Below, piece after piece: positions 1 through 25,608 of a stretch of DNA of 64,000 bases. The notes under the pieces were generated by a model. That model was not told the DNA's origin. It was given only the letters and a program-made list of their open reading frames with translations, and made no database searches. The first letter of the stretch is position 1, and every line of letters begins with the position of its first letter. The translations under genes were made by a program, and so were the position numbers. Location of the stretch: NCBI GenBank assembly GCA_949361645.1, contig OX442437.1, positions 5,102,026-5,166,025 on the forward strand, read 5' to 3'. This DNA comes from Spongilla lacustris (lineage: Eukaryota > Porifera > Demospongiae > Spongillida > Spongillidae).

Positions 1-188
1 TGCTCCCTTCAACACCATGACCCCTCACCCCCATAGTAAAGGACAGATGAATAATGCTCCCTTCAACACCATGACCCCTCACCCCCATAGTAAAGGACAG
101 ATGAATAATGCTCCCTTCAACACCATGACCCCTCACCCCCATAGTAACGGACAGATGAATAATGCTCCCTTCAACACCATGACCCCTC
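1..188. repeat. 54-bp tandem repeat
   Basis: About three and a half copies of a 54-bp unit run in from the window edge. One strand stays open because 54 is a multiple of three, but the translation is only the repeat itself, so I do not call a protein. Confidence 0.9.
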
Positions 189-407
189 ATGACGTCACTA
201 CCACTGCCAAGCCAAGTGAAGAGTAACTCACATGTGGTGATGATCCTGGGAAGTTGTATTTCCCGATACACTCCGTTCCAACAGCCCAAGCTTGAGCCAT
301 TTCATAACACAGATGTGTTTACCACTATAAATCTGTGTGTGTACGTGCGCACGCATGAGTATACGTGCATGCATGTGTGTGTGTGTGTTTGTGAGTGTGT
401 ATGTTGT

Positions 408-439
<32 letters not shown>

Positions 440-2473
440 GATGATACAATATAAACAATCTGGAGTCATATGGGAGACAAGCATTGAATGTTGTACCTTT
501 GTGCATAGCCCCGACAATGCCATCCCTACAACACATTAGTTAAGCAGTCACATGTAAATCAGAACGAAATTGAAAGCCCTCATACAAACCAACACTAAGT
601 ATGCGTGTAGGTGGAATGTGTGGGTGAATGCACAAAACAGCACACAACGTAAGTACACATCCGCAAAGTGCAAACATCAACATACCATGGCCACAAAGCA
701 CAACACATTACATACACCATCATCCATGACAGATTACACACACCTCATCACCACCATAATCACCATGTACATCACCACACACATCACCACACACAACACC
801 ACCACCACCACCACACTCATATCACCACACACTAAATATCACCCCCCACACACACACACCACACTATACATGTTAATCACCAACACATCACCAGGGGTAG
901 AGGAAGAGAATGGTAGGGGAGAGGGGGAGAGGGGTGGGAATGGTAGGGGAGAGGGATAGAGGGGTAGGAATGGTAGGGGAGAGGGATAGAGGGGTGGGAA
1001 TGGTAGGGGAGAAGGGTGGGACAGGAAGAGAATGGTAGGGGAGAGGGGTAGAGGGGTGGGAATGGTAGGGGAGAGGGGAGAGGGGTAGAGGGGTAGAGGG
1101 GTGGGAATGGTAGGGGAGAGGGGAGAGGGGTAGAGGGGTAGAGGGGTGGGAATGGTAGGGGAGAGGGGTAGAGGTGTGGGACAGGAAGAGAATGGTAGGG
1201 GAGAGGGGTAGAGGTGTGGGACAGGAAGAGAATAGTTGAGGGAAAGTAAGTCTGAGGGTAATGATCGCGAAAAATGGGTTGCAACAAGGAAGGTACTGTA
1301 ATAAAACAGGTGTGAGTTTTTCTTTTTTTTTTAAATGTGTGAAACTCTTTACGTAGTCAACAATAATACTTGCAATGCAAAAGCAACACATTCCCCTAAT
1401 GTAAATAGTCGTGTTTACAGCGGAAGCATCGGCACAGCAAGACACACACGAGGACCACTCAAAGGACGAGTACAGTAACTCATGACTATCCCTTGGACAA
1501 CACGTTAACGTAACAAAACAAATCGGTTGTGCAGGTCACAGCGAGTTATTAAAGAACAGCCAGATTCCTTTTCACGGCGGCATATAAAAGGGCTAAGCCA
1601 ATTTCAGCACCAATTCATCGGGTCGTTTCGAAGGGAAGGGGTGGGTCTAGCCAAACAACGCATCCCCCCCCCCACACACACACACTCACAAACACACACG
1701 CACACTAAACCCCTCTTTTATTACCTTAGCCTAGGTGACTGAGACCCCACCCCATCAGCAAAATACACGACTGCGAGGCTTAGTAATGTGCATGCGGACA
1801 GGACGAGCATTGCATGGTGTGTGCAGCGTGTCACTAAACACATTGAGAACGGTTGTAAAAAGTACTAAGCTTACTAGTACTTGTAAAATGCGTTCAAACG
1901 CTGAAGTTACCGGTATATAAGTTTATATTACTGAGTATGCTAGTTACTACCTCTCAACATATGCCACTAGTAACAAGACACACTCACCTCAGAAACTAGG
2001 CCAACCAAAACTTTGCGTGTGTTGTTCTCTGCACTGCTTATCAAACAATCAAAATTGCTCAGTCGCCATTTTGTCCGAATTCATACTATAGTCCTTCCTT
2101 ATTTGGGCAGGCCAGCGCATGCTCAGTGCTGCGTGGGCGAATGAAACCGTATAAGCTAAGCATAAGCTACATGTAAGCAGTTGGAAATGCTTTCAATTCA
2201 GTTTCTCCCTTGACTGACCACAACCGGATAGATGATGTACTTACTTACTGTACCTCGATTTATTCGGCTAGATGTTTTGACTTTCGAAGGTTTAATTAAG
2301 TAACGTTTTCAATTTTCATGATTCAATTAGTCATTCGTAACTTACGTTCTCCTGCCTTTCAGTATTACTACATGTATATTACCCCCTTTCCAGTTTCATA
2401 GTTTGTGGCTTCTGAGTGGGGTGGGCACGGGGCCAAAACTTCCGGTTAGTATCATAGCAACGGCGCTACAAAA
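189..2473. other. Repeat-rich intergenic DNA upstream of CFAP161
   Basis: Holds a TG-rich microsatellite at about 365-440, CA-rich DNA at 700-870, and a purine-rich minisatellite at about 893-1235 built from short blocks such as GGGAGAGGGGTAGAGGGG. 1236-2473 is unique sequence with no recognisable exon. The last few hundred bases before 2474 are the likely promoter and 5' UTR of CFAP161; I see no clear TATA box. Confidence 0.6.
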
Positions 2474-3240
2474 ATGAGCGTACGAACCTACAGTCCATCT
2501 GTGAGAGTAGGCAACTGGAATGAAGATCTTTGCTTGGAGGAGGTACATAATATATATTATATAATAAATACATCACTAAAAGCTTATTGATCCCACAGGA
2601 GCAGCTAAAAGATTTCCTAGATAAGCAGGAAAAAGGCGAGCTACTGGTTCAGAAAACCCACAATCTTCTCAAGACCATCCTTAGGAAGGTTAGCTTGGCA
2701 GCCTATAATCGAACAGCCAATAACTAGAAGTACGTGCATTGTCAAAACCAGAGATATATATATCTATTCGTCTCTTCAGGTCGAACTGTCAAACTCGCCT
2801 GATGGATACCTTCACGTTGGAGATGCGGTTTGCATGCTACATGTACCTTCCAAGTCCGTCGTGGCGGCGTACATGTCAGCGGGAAGAGCTCATGAGGCCA
2901 CGAAACTACTGTCTCCGTGCAACGTAGCCTGCTCGAGAAAACACCTATCGTGCCCTAGAAACGTGTTTGTAGTTGGAAGGTAGTATAAGTGTGCTGATCG
3001 ATTGGTTGCATTCACGTTCAAATGTCGCTTTTCAGGTACGACAAGCCGGATGCGGCAGCTGGGGACGTTATCTGCTATGGTCAGCAGATCACTTTCACGA
3101 CGTTGCCCAATGAAGGTGGACAGGTGGGTGACGTCATACCCCTCTTGTATTTATGATGCGGCGACGAGTACGCGGAATTGAAGAGCTGAAATAATTTGAA
3201 CGCATGTTACTTATTTTTATTACTTAATTCTCAAAAGCCA

Positions 3241-3291
<51 letters not shown>

Positions 3292-4299
3292 AGAGTCGGT
3301 CATTTATTTAACTTTTTTCGTAATTCCCATTTAATGTCATTTTGTGTATTAGAAATGATCAGAGAGCTCTGGGTATGGGATCTGCGCTGATTAAAGTATT
3401 TATGTATCAGGTTTACCCCATCACTGATGTACATGTACTTCACATAATCCCTCCATGCACATGCTCTGTCATATACTTCACATGGGCTTCCACATGCCCC
3501 ATCATGTAACTTCACGTGCCCCATCGTGTTGATCCCTCACATGCCCCATCATGTAACTTCACGTGCCCCATCGTGTTGATCCCTCACATGTCCCATCATG
3601 TAACTTCACGTGCCCCATCCTCACATGCCCCATCATGTAACTTCACGTGCCCCATCATGTTGATCCCTCACATGCCCCATCATGCAACTTCACATGCCCC
3701 ATTATGTAACTTCCTTGCAGCTCAACCTCAAGACGGACCGCGCCACCTTCATGAAGCACTCCCACTACACCAGGGAGCAGGAGGTCACCCTGGAGGATGA
3801 AGTGTCCTACAACAGTGCGTGGTAAGCAACACCCATCACCGTATCCTCCCAAGCAGCATGGTGGGTGCATCTAGCCGTCATGCCCCTACCCCACTAACCT
3901 GTAGGAACATACTGTGCTTCAAACAGGAGGATAGGTTGGAGACAGAGGGGACACCAGTTCCTGTAAGTGAGCCTTGAAACCAACTGCTAAATGTAACCAT
4001 GAAGCATTTTTACTTTTATTTCACTTTACATGTAGGTCAATGAGAAGATTTTCATAAATCACTGCAAGACCAACCAAGACCTTGCTGTGCACACAGATTT
4101 CTGCCCCAGGTAAACGGGCACATCACAAACATTTACGTTACAGTACTGTAACCAGTGCAAGCAATTCCACAGGACCCCATATGGTCGTGAGTATGAGGTG
4201 ACAGCCTGCACAAAATATGACATCCACAAGGCTGAGGACTCCATCAACCACTTCATGATCGTGACTGGAGATCTAGAGAAGATGGTTCTTTCTCTCTGA
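2474..4299 (+). CDS. CFAP161: Cilia- and flagella-associated protein 161
   Basis: Eight exons: 2474-2542, 2599-2688, 2780-2979, 3036-3123, 3721-3821, 3905-3962, 4036-4109, 4173-4299. Every intron has GT-AG ends and phases agree, giving 268 residues against about 300 in human. The family hallmark VRVGNWNEDLCLEE lies at residues 10-23; further shared stretches are DGYLHVGD, the WNILCFKQEDRLETEGTPVP block and a C-terminal NHFMIVTGD. In other animals this protein is a microtubule inner protein of motile ciliary doublets, so it should act inside the axoneme. The ATG at 2474 was chosen because it immediately precedes the conserved N-terminus. Human residues between the two central blocks are partly lacking here, where a Ser/Cys-rich segment is found instead. 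It is convergent with SMC6. Family assignment is firm; exon 3 is the least conserved part. Confidence 0.93.
3241..3290. repeat. (CA)n microsatellite in CFAP161 intron 4
   Basis: An uninterrupted CA run of about 50 bases inside the longest CFAP161 intron (3124-3720). Confidence 0.95.
3470..3716. repeat. Minisatellite abutting the exon 5 acceptor of CFAP161
   Basis: Irregular copies of a unit resembling CATGTAACTTCACGTGCCCC with GTTGATCCCTCA inserts. The last copy runs directly into the splice acceptor at 3719-3720. Confidence 0.85.
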
Positions 4300-4435
4300 C
4301 AGACTGTTTTTGCATCCTGGATGACTCATGACAAGACTTCAACAATAACCATTTAGTAGCAGCCAAAGAGAATTGTTTGATTATGAGAGAAAAAAATGTT
4401 GTTATATAATGAACATACCCTCAATATTGTGTGTC

Positions 4436-4441
4436 AATAAA
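4436..4441 (+). other. Polyadenylation signal of CFAP161
   Basis: AATAAA lies 137 bases after the stop codon. It is followed at 4447 by a genomic run of about 21 A, so cDNA ends here would be hard to tell from internal priming. Confidence 0.75.
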
Positions 4442-4467
4442 ATGGAAAAAAAAAAAAAAAAAAAAGG

Positions 4468-5374
4468 CTAAAAACACTAATGGATATATTGAGCATATCT
4501 AAAATTAGGACCTCAGTTATATATATCTGAGAGCTCATCAATTACTAGTGGCTGTTATGTGAGAACAACCCTATTCTTTGAGGCACACATGAGGATGTAC
4601 ACAGCCTTTTTTGCAGGCTTTGCTATGTACACATTTTGTTTACATGACTCAGCTGACGTGATTGTTTGCAGGTGCATTTCCATGTCCTTATATGGGGTGG
4701 TGGCCTAAAGTTATATTCAACCCAACTTAAGTCTCCTTTTACAAGGGATGCCTTTGGCTGTTAATATATTTCGATGTACAACCGCAAATCAAGACCAGCA
4801 CGAGCTTGACAATTACCATAGACCTAATGGGTGAAATATCGTTTTAGATACATATAGTAGAATATTGCATCATCTAAATAGTATGTTTTTTGCCGCATCA
4901 ATACATAAACAGGAACACATAAAGATACTGTTTGCATTAAAGATAAAGCAGCAAAAAAAAGAAAAAAAGATCAACATTGTAAAAAAAATATGGCCATGAT
5001 ACATTACAAGCCCAGACAGCTTGTTTAGCCTAATAGCATGTATGCAAAGATATTAATGACATACACACGTGTATGGATAGATATAAGATAAAATGTACAC
5101 CGCGGTGTGTATAGGCAGAGGTAGCAATAGAAAAGCCACTACCACCCAGTGTCCCTGTGCATGTGATAGAGTTGACGGTTTGGCCACACAGATTGACTGA
5201 GTACACAATGAGCATTGAATATATACGATAGAAATGAAGAAATGTTAGTTTTAAAAACAAAGGTTGAAGGCAGATAAAAACAAGCCTTGCTTCAGTACGT
5301 GGAAACTGCTGAAGATGAATAATGAAAGTTAGAAGTGGCGCCACAAGAAACGTTGTGTGTGTGTTATCGGTGAG
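4468..5374. other. Intergenic DNA between convergent CFAP161 and SMC6
   Basis: AT-rich unique sequence holding the 3' UTRs of both genes. No exon, RNA gene or element is recognisable, and I could not place a clear AATAAA for SMC6. Confidence 0.6.
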
Positions 5375-19337
<13,963 letters not shown>

Positions 19338-19360
19338 TCTGAAGGCCTCAAGGTGCCACG

Positions 19361-19371
19361 TTCCCGCCAAA
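19361..19371 (-). promoter_or_regulatory. E2F-type site upstream of SMC6
   Basis: On the SMC6 sense strand TTTGGCGGGAA lies 24 bases before the start codon at 19337. It matches the E2F/DP consensus used by S-phase genes, which fits an SMC protein; function is inferred. Confidence 0.5.
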
Positions 19372-19653
19372 TGCTGTCCTCGTCCCCTCCCACGTGTGGT
19401 ACAAGGTCGTACCCAGCACCTGCGTGGTCTGGGTACGAGACGTTTTGCTCAAATTGAAACGGCTCTACATGTATACAGTAGGACGATGATGTCATGTGAA
19501 TACTTGTGCCGCTCTTACTAAGCCTTGCTGTGTACACGCGGATTTTCCACACACTGTGGTATGAAGATTGTGATCCATCATCATCCATGAAGACGCGATA
19601 CACGTACACAGCAGGTTAGTAAGGACCGAGCACGAGCAATCGTCTCATACGTT

Positions 19654-21100
19654 TTAAAAAATAATAAGTGGATTACATATCAGCGCCAACAGCCTCCTCG
19701 CCTCCCTTTGACCAGACTCAAACGCTCCATCCGTGGTAGAGAACCGAGAGGGGTGTGTGGCCTCCCCCGCAAACAGGAGCTGCATGGGAGTGGTTCCGTC
19801 CACGGGTTCCGAGAGGGCCAAGCGGTCCTCCTTTCTGGCCCCCCGGGGGTTGTAGGAGTACGACCCCAGGAAGAGCTTGTCCCTCCCCCAGGCGCTGCGC
19901 CCCACTATGGATGGCCTCTCCACAGGCCTCTTCAGAAACAGCTCTAGTGTTGAAACTATTCCGCTCACCAGTTCCGCATCCGACATATTCTCGATTGCGT
20001 GGGCATCGTCCCCACAGAACCATGCCGTATAGACATTGGAATCACCCACCCGATCAATTTTCGACTGACATCTTGCCCATGGTGGAACGGAAGGATGGTC
20101 CTTGTCACCCGCTGTCCAGAAGAAATTGATTTCATCGTGTTCCTCCTCGACAAGGGGCCTTGTGAACCTCAAGGCCACCTTGTCGACAACGCCAATAGCA
20201 AGCCTGTCGACAGCGGCTTGCTTCCAACCAGGTAGTGGAGGTTCGAACAGCTCCCTCCTCTTCTGGAGCACGCCCAGCGACACCGTCACTATCACGTGGT
20301 CCGCTTCGTGTACCTCGCCGTTCGAACAAATTACTTGAACGGGCGAGCGCGCTGCGACATGACGATGTGACGGCGATGGGCATGGGGACGTGGACGGAGA
20401 CCACCTGATACGTTCTACTTCCGAGCTCAAGCGGAAACAACCGTTTGGGATCTCTCCGCCGGCGGCGCTAACGATGGCGGAGTACCCTTTTCGTACTACA
20501 ATGGCACAATCTTCCAGGCCGTCTTCAGAGAGATCATAGTCGCCGTAGGACAGCAGGTCGACCCCTTCGGAGAGCTTGACGCCATTGTCTAGTCCTTCCT
20601 CTCTAAGGAGGTGATCGAGCACGGCTCGCATCGCCGGAGATCTCTAGCAACCGCGCGGCCAAATAGTCGGACAAATCCGTACGGCTTGGTGGCAACGGAC
20701 AAAGTGTCGCGGCACCGCGTCCGTCGAGGGTAAACGTCCAATCATTGGCTCGCGAGCACTGTACCGTTTCCTTCTGAACCTCGTAGAACAGGTCCCTGTA
20801 TCGATCGATCGTGACCTCCGAGAGCTTCTCCCCGTTGCTGAGCAGGTTAACGGTCCTCGCGAGGTGGTGATGCTGCTCCTCTATCACGTGATGCAGCGTG
20901 GCGAGGCTGTAAAGAGCGTTGCGCTTGGATCCGTGCAGAAAGGTGCAGCCGAGCTCCAGCTTTGTGTCTGGTAGGGTGGCCGTCTTGGCCCTACCCCCTA
21001 TGTAGTCGTTGCCTTCGATTATGGTAACGTCGCATTTTGGAAAGAGGACGGAAGCCGCTCCGAGGCCTGCGAAACCCGCACCGACTATGATCACCCTCAT
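19654..21100 (-). pseudogene. Flavin-containing amine (polyamine) oxidase, frameshifted
   Basis: Intronless reading frame of 1447 nt, which is one base off a multiple of three. The 5' part (21100-20603) starts MRVIIVGAGFAGLGAASVL, the GxGxxG FAD-binding fold, followed by the dinucleotide-fold acidic residue in IIEGNDYIGGRA and ELGCTFLHG. The 3' part is in another frame (to 19654) and carries GVVDKVALRF, whose lysine matches the catalytic-site lysine of polyamine oxidases, and FAGEATHPSRFSTTDGAFES, the C-terminal FAD motif. The frames can switch only at about 20631-20645. Total length near 480 residues fits PAOX/SMOX-like enzymes, which oxidise spermine or spermidine. High GC and no introns contrast with all neighbours. 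A sequencing error would turn this into an intact gene; true decay looks very recent because everything else is conserved. Confidence 0.8.
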
Positions 21101-21367
21101 GATCGATCATGTGACGCCGACATGGTTGGCATTGTGTGGGCGGTACCCACAAGACAATGATTATAATTAACTCATACGTAATTGTGCGCTCACATCATGT
21201 GGTCTGGGGACCGGAGAAGGAAGGGAGTAAACGGATTGGAGACAAAATAGAAACGCGCGAGCGGAATTTGCATCGTGTATACATGCATCTGTCACGTACA
21301 TGTATACATGTATATTTAGTGCGTAGACATTCTAGCAGCAACAAACTTTTTACATTTATAATTAGCA
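21101..21367. promoter_or_regulatory. Shared intergenic region of divergent oxidase and SDR genes
   Basis: Only 267 bases separate the two start codons, so both promoters must sit here. I see no obvious TATA box or known operator. Confidence 0.5.
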
Positions 21368-23604
21368 ATGGGTGCCAAACCAAGTGTACCGCAGGTGGAC
21401 CTCACTGGGAGGGTGGCGGTGGTAACCGGTGGAAACACCGGTATTGGCTACGAGACCACCAAGGCGCTTGCTTTAATGGGAGCGCACCTCATCATTGCGT
21501 GCAGGTCCGAGCAGAGAGCCACAGAGGTAAAGAGCAACTACAATAACGAAACATAACAGCTCTTTTCTATACATCTTCTATAGGCGCTACAACGAATGAG
21601 GGAGGAAGTAGCCCGGGAGTTTCCCAATAAACAGATCAACGTGGAGTACATGCAGTTAGACTTGGGGTCGTTCGAGTCCACCAAGAAATTTGTGAGTGAC
21701 TTCAAAGGCAAAGGCCTTCCGCTGCACATTCTCATCAACAATGCTGGAATCATGGCTGTACCTTTCGGTAAATTCATAAATGGGTGTGGGGATTAATTGA
21801 GTAATTACATGTAGGTAAAACCACTGATGGATATGAGATGCACTTCCAGGTATGTATGCCTCCCCACTATCTTCTTTCCTTCTTCTGGCCTCCTCCCACC
21901 CTTCCTCTTACATATTGATCCCTCCCTCCCTCCCATACATGTACTGATGAAAGGTCAACCATCTAAGCCACTTTCTGCTGACTTTGGAGCTATTACCTTT
22001 GATTTTGGAGACATCTTCCACATCTAGAGATGGAAGGATTGTATTTGTATCATCCAAAGGACACGCATTTTTTGGGACATTTGACCCTGCCAACATGAAT
22101 GTTGAAGTCAGTTATGGTCGGTTAAAATTCTATGGCAACAGCAAGCTATACAATGTGAGGGTTGTAACTGTCCTTATCTTAACCTCCCATCATCTTTGCT
22201 CATCTAACCCTGCCTCACCTTAAACCCTTCATCTCAATGTCCTCATCTACTCTTTATGTCCACTATTAATTCCCCATCATCGTCCTTCCTCCTCCATGGT
22301 GACATCATCTTCCTTCCTCCTCCATGGTGACATCATCTTCCTTCCTCCTCCATGGTGACATCATCTTCCTTCCTCCTCCATGGTGACATCATCTTCCTTC
22401 TTCCTCCATGGTGACATAATCTTCCTTCCTCCTCCATGGTTACATCATCTTCCTTCCTCCTCTATGGTGACATCATCGTCCTTCCTCCTCTATGGTGACA
22501 TCATCTTCTATCCTCCGGTGACATCATCTTCCTTCCTTCTCCATGGTGACATCATCTTCCTCCTCCATGGTGACATCATCTTCCTACCTCTGGTGACATC
22601 ATCTTCCTACCTCCGGTGACATCATCTTCCTTCCTCCTCCATGGTGACATCATCGTCCTTCCTTCTCCGTGGTGACATCATCTTCCTCCTCCATGGTGAC
22701 ATCATTTTCCTTCCTCCTCCATGGTGACATCATCTTCCTTCCTCCTCCATGGTGACATCATCTTCCTTCCTCCTCCATGGTGACATCAACTTCCTTCCTC
22801 CTCCATGCACGGTGCCATCATCTAGGTCATGACAATGTATGCTTTGCAGAGACGGCTGGCTGGAGTGAACATCACTGTATCATCTCTTCATCCAGGAGTT
22901 GTAAGCCAGAGGCCGGGTCATTTGAAGTTGCATGGTTATATTAATTAAACATAATAATCGTTCTCATAAATCATCTTTTACTTACTTGTAGGTTGACACG
23001 GAGTTGACAAGAGGTATAGATGACATGACCCTGCTTAGGCTTCTCTTGAGTGTGGTAAACAGTAGTAAGAGCTGTCAATCTATTTGATTCTACCTGCTGT
23101 TTAGATATACTGGAATTTGCTTCACACAGCTTTCTTAAAGACCCCACAGCGAGGTGCATTTTCATCCATCAACTGTGCAGTAAACCCAGCACTGAACACA
23201 CAACAAGCATTTTATTACAATGAAGATGGAGAGGCTATTGAGCCTAGTGAAATAGCAAGGTGCGTGCTTTCAACGTTTCAAACAGCTACTAAAAATGTGG
23301 ATGAGGCACTGTGGGTGGTGGTGGGCATGAAGTGTAACTCCAAGCATGTGTAATGTGATGGTGCTTAGCCACGGCATGGTGATGTCCTTACAGGAATGAG
23401 GCCTTTCAGGAACAGCTGTGGGAGCTCAGCATTAATGCAGTGAAGAACCATCTGTCAGCAGAAATACTGGAGAGATATGGCCAGGCCCAGCAGGTGGCAG
23501 GCCAGGCAGCTACCTCTCCAGTAAGTGAGGAAGCAGCTACACAGGAAGTACCAGTCCCTGGCAGTGAAGTACCTCCAACAGGTGGTGGTACAACAGCAGA
23601 TTGA
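21368..23604 (+). CDS. Short-chain dehydrogenase/reductase, copy 1
   Basis: Eight exons: 21368-21526, 21584-21767, 21815-21849, 21954-22154, 22826-22900, 22992-23054, 23105-23259, 23394-23604; 360 residues with all phases consistent. The classical SDR motifs are visible: [10 protein letters not shown] (NADP-binding TGxxxGIG), NNAGIM, the serine in IVFVSS and the YGNSK catalytic Tyr-Lys pair. It is closest in feel to retinol dehydrogenase/WWOX-type SDRs, which reduce or oxidise retinoids, steroids or other carbonyls with NADP(H); the actual substrate is unknown. A Gly-Gln-rich, Thr/Ser-rich C-tail of about 50 residues follows the fold. Copy 2 lies 2 kb downstream with the same exon structure, marking a tandem duplication. 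Relative to copy 2 the tail lacks 33 codons and exon 7 has one extra codon. Confidence 0.92.
22286..22810. repeat. 28-bp minisatellite in SDR copy 1 intron 4
   Basis: About eighteen copies of TTCCTTCCTCCTCCATGGTG plus ACATCATC. The homologous intron of copy 2 has only about seven. Confidence 0.93.
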
Positions 23605-23765
23605 AATTAGACAACTGATGGCCATGTATGCCACTGTCAGAACCAGCATGTACACTTGTATATAAACCACATGTTCCATATAAACACAGCAATGCACTTT
23701 AAAAGCAGTCCATATGTTGAACATTAGTAGGACACCATGGTATAAGATATTGGAGCCAAGTGTCA

Positions 23766-24098
23766 GGACAGCAGGGGTTGGGTGTAGGGACAGCAGGGGT
23801 TGGGTGTAGGGACAGCAGGGGTTGGGTGTAGGGACAGCAGGGATTGGGTGTAGGGACAGCAGGGGGTGGGTGTAGGGACAGCAGGGGTTGGGTGTAGGGA
23901 CAGCAGGGGTTGGGTGTAGGGACAGCAGGGGGTGGGTGTAGGGACAGCAGGGGTTGGGTGTAGGGACAGCAGGGGGTGGGTGTAGGGACAGCAGGGGGTG
24001 GGTGTAGGGACAGCAGGGGGTGGGTGTAGGGACAGCAGGGGTTGGGTGTAGGGACAGCAGGGGGTGGGTGTAGGGACAGCAGGGGTTGGGTGTAGGGA
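23766..24098. repeat. 22-bp minisatellite between SDR copies
   Basis: About fifteen copies of GGGACAGCAGGGGTTGGGTG plus TA, with GGTT and GGGT variants. Not present after copy 2. Confidence 0.95.
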
Positions 24099-24446
24099 TC
24101 AGTGGTGATATAAAGATCAACTCAGTACAACAGTCCCATATATGGTAGGGGTGGGACCTCAGCAAATCCAATGACACTACTTCACTTTTTTTTTTAGCTC
24201 TTCCACCTTTTTTTTTTAACTATATCTATACTATTAAAATAGTTGTTTAGGTTAAGACTTCCTTTAGTTATGGGTCTTCCTTTGATCACGAGAAGCTACT
24301 AAAAAGTTACAACTAACAATGACAATCCTGACCTGATGCTGAGCTGGTCTCAGTTAACACAGATATATATTTTTTCCTTGAGTATTTCTTAATGTTAACT
24401 TATGCATCAGTGACATTTCCCTCGTTATCTTGTCCACTTCCTGAAG

Positions 24447-24571
24447 TACTCAACTTTCAGAGGACACACATCTTTTATCCTTCATATCTGGAGTAAACCT
24501 AACATTGAAAACACAACAGGTGTTTTATATTAAAATGGAAGGATGTCCAGCCTATTTAAATAGCATGCAGC
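24447..24571 (+). pseudogene. Decayed SDR exon 7, third paralogue relic
   Basis: Reading along exon 7 of the intact copies, the stretch keeps AGTAAACC, ACATTGAA, ACACAACA, TTTTAT, AAATGGAAGG and AATAGCA in the same order and spacing, while most codons are changed. It corresponds to the segment from the CCACAGCGAGG region to the exon end. No other exon of this third copy was found, so it is a fragment. Confidence 0.65.
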
Positions 24572-24578
24572 TAAAGAC

Positions 24579-24580
<2 letters not shown>

Positions 24581-24662
<82 letters not shown>

Positions 24663-24683
24663 GTGTGTGTGCGTGTGTGTGTG

Positions 24684-24749
<66 letters not shown>
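24581..24749. repeat. (GT)n microsatellite
   Basis: About 168 bases of GT with four GC interruptions, starting at the place where the exon 7 donor of the decayed SDR copy would have been. Confidence 0.97.
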
Positions 24750-24750
<1 letters not shown>

Positions 24751-25608
24751 TGGACAGGCAAATCTAGACAATCTGTAACAGCTTACACCTGGACTTATCC
24801 AGCATTGCATAAATATCCACCCATTTTCCCCAGGGATAGCTTTGTAGTTGGTGGATGTGTACAGTTTGGGCCCACACAAAAAACATGATAGACACAAGGT
24901 GCTCATCATTATGGGCTGAACATCATGTTGAACATCATGTTATCATGTTTTCATGCATTAAAGTGAGGGGGGCATACATGTAAGAGTACAAGGTTAAGGT
25001 TGGCCCCACCTCCTGAACAGCAACTGCTATTCCTTCAGCTCCGATAGCATAGGTCATCCCTTCACGGAGTCCAATCATAAGCCACCCCATTCTGTGTTCT
25101 GGCACATTGACTGCCTGGCAATATGTGTGCATAAGAACTGCCAACTCCTACTATATGCCACCCTTAACCAGATAATTGAGCCTGGGGGGAGGGGGGAGGG
25201 CAGACCAGTGGGGCAATGTAATGCGTGAAAGGTGGTATAGTGGTACGTATGGTGCCTACATTCTCCTGATTTGAACTCGTTAATATATATATTGTCCAAG
25301 AGCAAGCAGGACAAGATTTCTTATGTGAAATGCTCATACTTTGTCTGGAAAAATCTGTTTTAAACAAGGGAATGAATTCAGCCCTAACCTACGCATCAGC
25401 TATAATTAGTTGTAAGTGTTATTTTAAATGTTCTGGCATGCTGCTAGTGTACATGTCGCTCGACCAGCCACGCCCGGTTTAGCAAACCTGGTTTCGCACC
25501 TCCGCCCAATTACGTCTGTGGAGATGCTAAATTATGCATCGTGTAAAATTAGTGTAGCAGCAGTCAGTCAATTCAAGTAATATAGTGCACATAGCTATAT
25601 TGCAATCA
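24750..25608. other. Intergenic DNA and promoter of SDR copy 2
   Basis: Unique DNA with no supported exon. The 5' flank just before 25609 is not obviously similar to the flank of copy 1, so the duplication may end near the start codon. Confidence 0.5.
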
